DNA of 64,000 nt from Morganella sibonii (GTDB taxonomy: Bacteria > Pseudomonadota > Gammaproteobacteria > Enterobacterales > Enterobacteriaceae), in the NCBI RefSeq assembly GCF_040560245.1, contig NZ_JAKMWP010000013.1. The stretch is one strand, 5' to 3'. Shown here piece after piece: positions 61,554 through 64,000 of this stretch. Position 1 is the first letter of the stretch, and each line of letters begins with the position of its first letter. The position numbers and the translations under genes were made by a program. The notes under the pieces are model-generated. The model was not told the DNA's origin. It did no database searches and worked only from the letters and a program-made list of their open reading frames with translations.

Positions 61554-62063
61554 TTACTGAGCATCCCCGGTTTTTTCTGAGACATCCTGTTTCAGCTCAT
61601 CAATTTTTTTATCAGCGGCGGCTTTGGCTTCATCCGCTTTTTGTTTCAGCTCTGCGGCTTTTTCTTCCGCGGCTTTTTTGGCGTCTTCGCCTTTATCTTT
61701 GGCGTCAGCCAGCAGGGCATCCGCTTCTTTCTTCAGTTCATCCGCTTTGGCATCGGCATTATCACGGATTTCGCCGGCTTTCTCTTTCGCATCATCCATC
61801 ATGGCACCGGCTTTTTCTTTGGCATCACCGGCGGCTTCTGTTGCGTCCTGTTTCAGTTCTGCGGCTTTCTGCTCTGTTTTATCCGCTGCGTCTTTGGCAT
61901 CCTGCTTCAGTTCATCCGTTTTCTGTTCAGCGGCTTCTTTTATCTGCGCAGCGCCTTCCTGTGCTTTTTGCGCCGCAGGGTCGGTTTTACTGCTGTCGTC
62001 ACAGCCGGTGGCCAGCGCGAATACCCCTGCAAGGATGAGTGAACTTAATAATGCTTTCTTCAT
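61554..62063 (-). CDS. Ala/Lys/Asp-rich coiled-coil lipoprotein
   Basis: 169-aa predicted lipoprotein: MKKALLSSLILAGVFALATG followed by Cys21 (lipobox LATGC), with Asp-Asp at +2/+3, a residue that in E. coli would favour inner-membrane retention. The rest is one long charged helix made of degenerate 11- to 15-residue units such as KTDELKQDAKDAADKTEQKA, KAGAMMDDAKEKAGEIRDNA and KAAELKQKADEAKAA. They resemble apolipoprotein/LEA-like amphipathic repeats. No enzymatic motif. It could be a periplasmic spacer, membrane-protecting or stress protein. A long frame on the opposite strand is a composition artefact. Confidence 0.75.
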   Translation of the reverse strand: MKKALLSSLILAGVFALATGCDDSSKTDPAAQKAQEGAAQIKEAAEQKTDELKQDAKDAADKTEQKAAELKQDATEAAGDAKEKAGAMMDDAKEKAGEIRDNADAKADELKKEADALLADAKDKGEDAKKAAEEKAAELKQKADEAKAAADKKIDELKQDVSEKTGDAQ

Positions 62064-62373
62064 GATTAACTCCTCTTCAGCAATACTGAGTAAAATAACC
62101 GGATAACATCGTGTCCGTGATCATTGAGTATATAATAAAATCAGGCAGTCTGCTGACAGATATAATTTTCTGTCATCGTTATCCCTTTCAGCATAGAAAA
62201 TGAAGCACCGGTTGTATAGCGCTGAGGGTGATTTATCAGTAACGCCATAAAATAATATCCCGCTGCATAAAAATATCCGGTAATATCAATACAGAATGTA
62301 ATCTTATAAGCGTAACATAGTAACGTGTTTTATTTCAGTTGGTTAGCGTCGTTTGTCTGTGTAATGAAATACC
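62064..62373. other. Intergenic region between the lipoprotein and DUF421 genes
   Basis: Divergent promoter region of 310 bases, AT-rich, no gene seen. The only structure noticed is a partial inverted match CTGACAGATATAATTTTCTGTCA around 62152-62175 (TGACAGA / TCTGTCA); its role is unknown. Confidence 0.35.
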
Positions 62374-63051
62374 ATGACATATTATCTTCTGGTTATCGTT
62401 AAATTTATCATCGGCTTTGTTATTGTGTTAACGCACATGAATCTCTCCGGTAAAACCCAATTATCACAAATGACACCGGTTGATTTTATCGGGAACTTTG
62501 TACTGGGCGGCATTATCGGCGGGGTTATTTACAGTGATACGATTCCGCTGACGCAATATATTATTATACTGCTGATGGGCGTGAGTTTTATCAGTATAAT
62601 CAATTGGGTCAGTAAGCATATCAATGTCCTGCGGGCGGTAACTATCGGTAACCCGATCCCGATTATTAAAAACGGGGCGTTTATCATGGACAGTATTCAT
62701 GAGAAGCGCAATAAAATCGATATTCTGAATATCACTTCCCGTATGCATTCTCAGGGGATCTATTCATTCCGCGATGTATATTATGCGCAGATAGAACCGG
62801 ACGGTCAGCTGACCGTGATTTGTGACCAGTCACAAATGCCGTCTGTCATCGTGATGAAAGACGGCGTGCCGCGCAAACATGAGCTGGAACAGATCGGTTA
62901 TGATGAGGAGTGGCTGGCAGACCACCTGAAACAGCAGGGCATTGACGATCCTGACACCGTTTTCCTGGCGGAGTTTTATAACGGGAGCCTCAATGTGGTG
63001 ATGAAAGACGGGCGGATGACCGGCCATCACCGCGAACCGTCACAGGCGTAA
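62374..63051 (+). CDS. DUF421 (YetF-like) membrane protein
   Basis: 225-aa protein with three N-terminal hydrophobic segments followed by a soluble domain. LSQMTPVDFIGNFVLGGIIG (membrane), VTIGNPIPIIKNGAFIMDSI and HSQGIYSFRDVYYAQIEPDG (soluble part) fit DUF421/YetF-YcaP proteins. Their function is poorly known; relatives are tied to spore germinant-membrane complexes in Bacillus and to envelope stress. It ends 2 bases before the convergent DeoR stop. Confidence 0.75.
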   Translation: MTYYLLVIVKFIIGFVIVLTHMNLSGKTQLSQMTPVDFIGNFVLGGIIGGVIYSDTIPLTQYIIILLMGVSFISIINWVSKHINVLRAVTIGNPIPIIKNGAFIMDSIHEKRNKIDILNITSRMHSQGIYSFRDVYYAQIEPDGQLTVICDQSQMPSVIVMKDGVPRKHELEQIGYDEEWLADHLKQQGIDDPDTVFLAEFYNGSLNVVMKDGRMTGHHREPSQA

Positions 63052-63053
63052 GG

Positions 63054-63809
63054 TTATGGCACGATAACGACTTTTTCCGGATATTTTTCGCGGAATTCGT
63101 GTGCTTTCTGCCATTTATCATCACAGATGATTTTGTCGATAACGGCAATTTCCGCGATTTTTAAAATTCCCTGCTGGCCGAATTTGCTGGAGTCGGCCAG
63201 AATAATTTTCTGCTTACTTTTCTCCAGCATTTTCCGTGCAATCATTCCTTCCTCAACACTTTTGACCAGAATACCTTCATCGCGTACACCGCCCGCGCCG
63301 ACAAAGGCGAAGTCCGCATAGATATGATCAATCTCATGCAGGGTTTTTGCGCCCAGATTGGCGCGGAATTCATGGCTGTATTCTCCACCCAGCACATAGA
63401 CTTTTGCCAGCGGATTTTGTGAGGTGATTTTATCCGCGATAAGGGCGGAATTGGTGAAAACGGTAAACGCAATGGCCGGTAACTGTGCGGAAAACAACAG
63501 TGTTGTCGAACAGGAATCGATATACAGCGTATCGTGCTCGGAAATCAGTCCGGCGGCATAGCGTGCGAGCGCCATTTTTTCCTCACGGTTCAGTTCCAGC
63601 CGCTGCTCAAAGCTGCCTTCGCTGACACTCTTTTTCTTCATTGCCCCGCCGTGGATTTTGATGATCTCGCCCTCTTTCTCCAGAATGGAGAGATCACGGC
63701 GGATCGTCTCAGAGGTGACATTCAGCGTATCAGCAAGATCCTGCACACTGACCTCGCCTTTCTGATTCAGCAGATCGAGGATATATTCCTTTCTTTTTAT
63801 CGGATTCAT
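63054..63809 (-). CDS. DeoR-family transcriptional regulator
   Basis: 251-aa sugar-type repressor. The N-terminal HTH is seen in RKEYILDLLNQKGEVSVQDL followed by ADTLNVTSETIRRDL, and the C-terminal sugar-phosphate-binding domain has DTLYIDSCSTTLLF, VYVLGGEY and KIILADSSKFGQ. Start at 63809 gives the family length of about 252; an ATG 12 bases upstream (63821) is an alternative. It follows, by about 43 bases on the same strand, the end of a Cof-type HAD phosphatase gene, so the two probably form one unit concerned with a sugar or polyol phosphate. The inducer is unknown. Confidence 0.85.
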   Translation of the reverse strand: MNPIKRKEYILDLLNQKGEVSVQDLADTLNVTSETIRRDLSILEKEGEIIKIHGGAMKKKSVSEGSFEQRLELNREEKMALARYAAGLISEHDTLYIDSCSTTLLFSAQLPAIAFTVFTNSALIADKITSQNPLAKVYVLGGEYSHEFRANLGAKTLHEIDHIYADFAFVGAGGVRDEGILVKSVEEGMIARKMLEKSKQKIILADSSKFGQQGILKIAEIAVIDKIICDDKWQKAHEFREKYPEKVVIVP

Positions 63810-63852
63810 GACTGTTCTCATCACACTCGTAAACATGAACAATATTAGCGCA

Positions 63853-64000
63853 TTATGCACCTTTGCGAAATGCCGCCCTGTAATGCTGAAGTGCGGCAGC
63901 AACGCCATCTTCCCGGCATTCAGCGGTAATGTATCCGGCGGCCTGCTTCAGTGCCGGAACGGCATTGCCCATCGCCACACGGATATCTGCTGCGGCAAAT
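63853..64000 (-). CDS. Cof-type HAD-superfamily phosphatase, C-terminal end (partial at window edge)
   Basis: The minus-strand frame is open from the window edge to TAA at 63853-63855. The last 48 residues read FAAADIRVAMGNAVPALKQA then AGYITAECREDGVAAALQHY. The VAMGNAxPxLKxxAxYIT..EDGVAxAL pattern is the end of Cof/YidA-type sugar phosphatases, including the conserved MGN and EDGV turns. Upstream of the DeoR-family gene on the same strand. Confidence 0.75.
   Translation of the reverse strand, partial: FAAADIRVAMGNAVPALKQAAGYITAECREDGVAAALQHYRAAFRKGA

Noticed and set aside
61624..62106. 160-codon plus-strand frame rich in Ala, Ser and Phe
   Set aside because: It is antisense to the Lys/Ala-rich lipoprotein, has no ribosome site, and its composition is simply the complement of that repeat gene.
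1..64000. CRISPR array, rRNA operon or phage integrase
   Set aside because: No regularly spaced repeats, no rRNA sequence and no tyrosine or serine recombinase were seen; only the IS3 fragment marks a mobile element.

Overview
The window looks like the chromosome of a Morganella species (most likely M. morganii). This rests on mid-GC Enterobacterales genes in familiar order (rlmD-relA-mazG-pyrG-eno; mltD-gloB-yafS-rnhA-dnaQ-tRNA-Asp; tktA-epd-pgk-fbaA), proteins close to but clearly diverged from E. coli, and AT-rich acquired segments set into that backbone. The genus call is inference from remembered families; no search was run.

Layout. 1-273 is the right end of an IS3-family element that cut a gene of unknown function (remnant 274-495) just ahead of a molybdoenzyme operon: TorD-like chaperone, DmsA-like, DmsB-like, DmsC-like (485-5203). 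A minus-strand DarG-like macrodomain protein (5253-6221) faces away from an AT-rich two-gene insert: an AvcD-type anti-phage dCTP/dCMP deaminase (6461-7981) with an unusual G-tract at its ribosome binding site, and a 60-aa protein overlapping its end. Housekeeping genes follow: btuF/mtnN (minus), dgt, a GCS2-type ligase, rlmD, relA, mazG, pyrG, eno, an SLC13 carrier, mltD, gloB, yafS, rnhA, dnaQ and tRNA-Asp.

Downstream of tRNA-Asp the DNA turns AT-rich up to tktA (about 27.7-35.7 kb). This segment carries a lysine-centred gene set, all on the plus strand: a LysU-like lysyl-tRNA synthetase, an ArgP-like LysR regulator, the lysine/cadaverine antiporter CadB, lysine decarboxylase CadA, and a candidate 35-aa membrane protein. 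No cadC is visible here; the ArgP-like gene takes its place. tktA, epd, pgk and fbaA resume the backbone.

From 41.8 to 52.3 kb lies a complete ter (tellurite/phage/colicin resistance) locus. A minus-strand operon encodes ATP-grasp, phosphoribosyltransferase, HAD hydrolase, StiP/PRTase and CitE-like proteins followed by a TerW-like regulator. It is divergent from terZABCDE. The minus-strand genes overlap or nearly touch, which suggests one biosynthetic unit.

The right part holds ggt and dtpB (gamma-glutamyl peptide cleavage and di/tripeptide uptake), a partial 4-hydroxyphenylacetate-type set (hpaC, a gabD-like dehydrogenase and divergent hpaR, without the catabolic core), betT, an Ala/Lys-rich coiled-coil lipoprotein, a DUF421 membrane protein, a DeoR-family regulator and the 3' end of a Cof-type HAD phosphatase. 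The most interesting parts are the AvcD insert with its G-tract and small partner, the cad island with an ArgP-like regulator, and the ter biosynthetic module.
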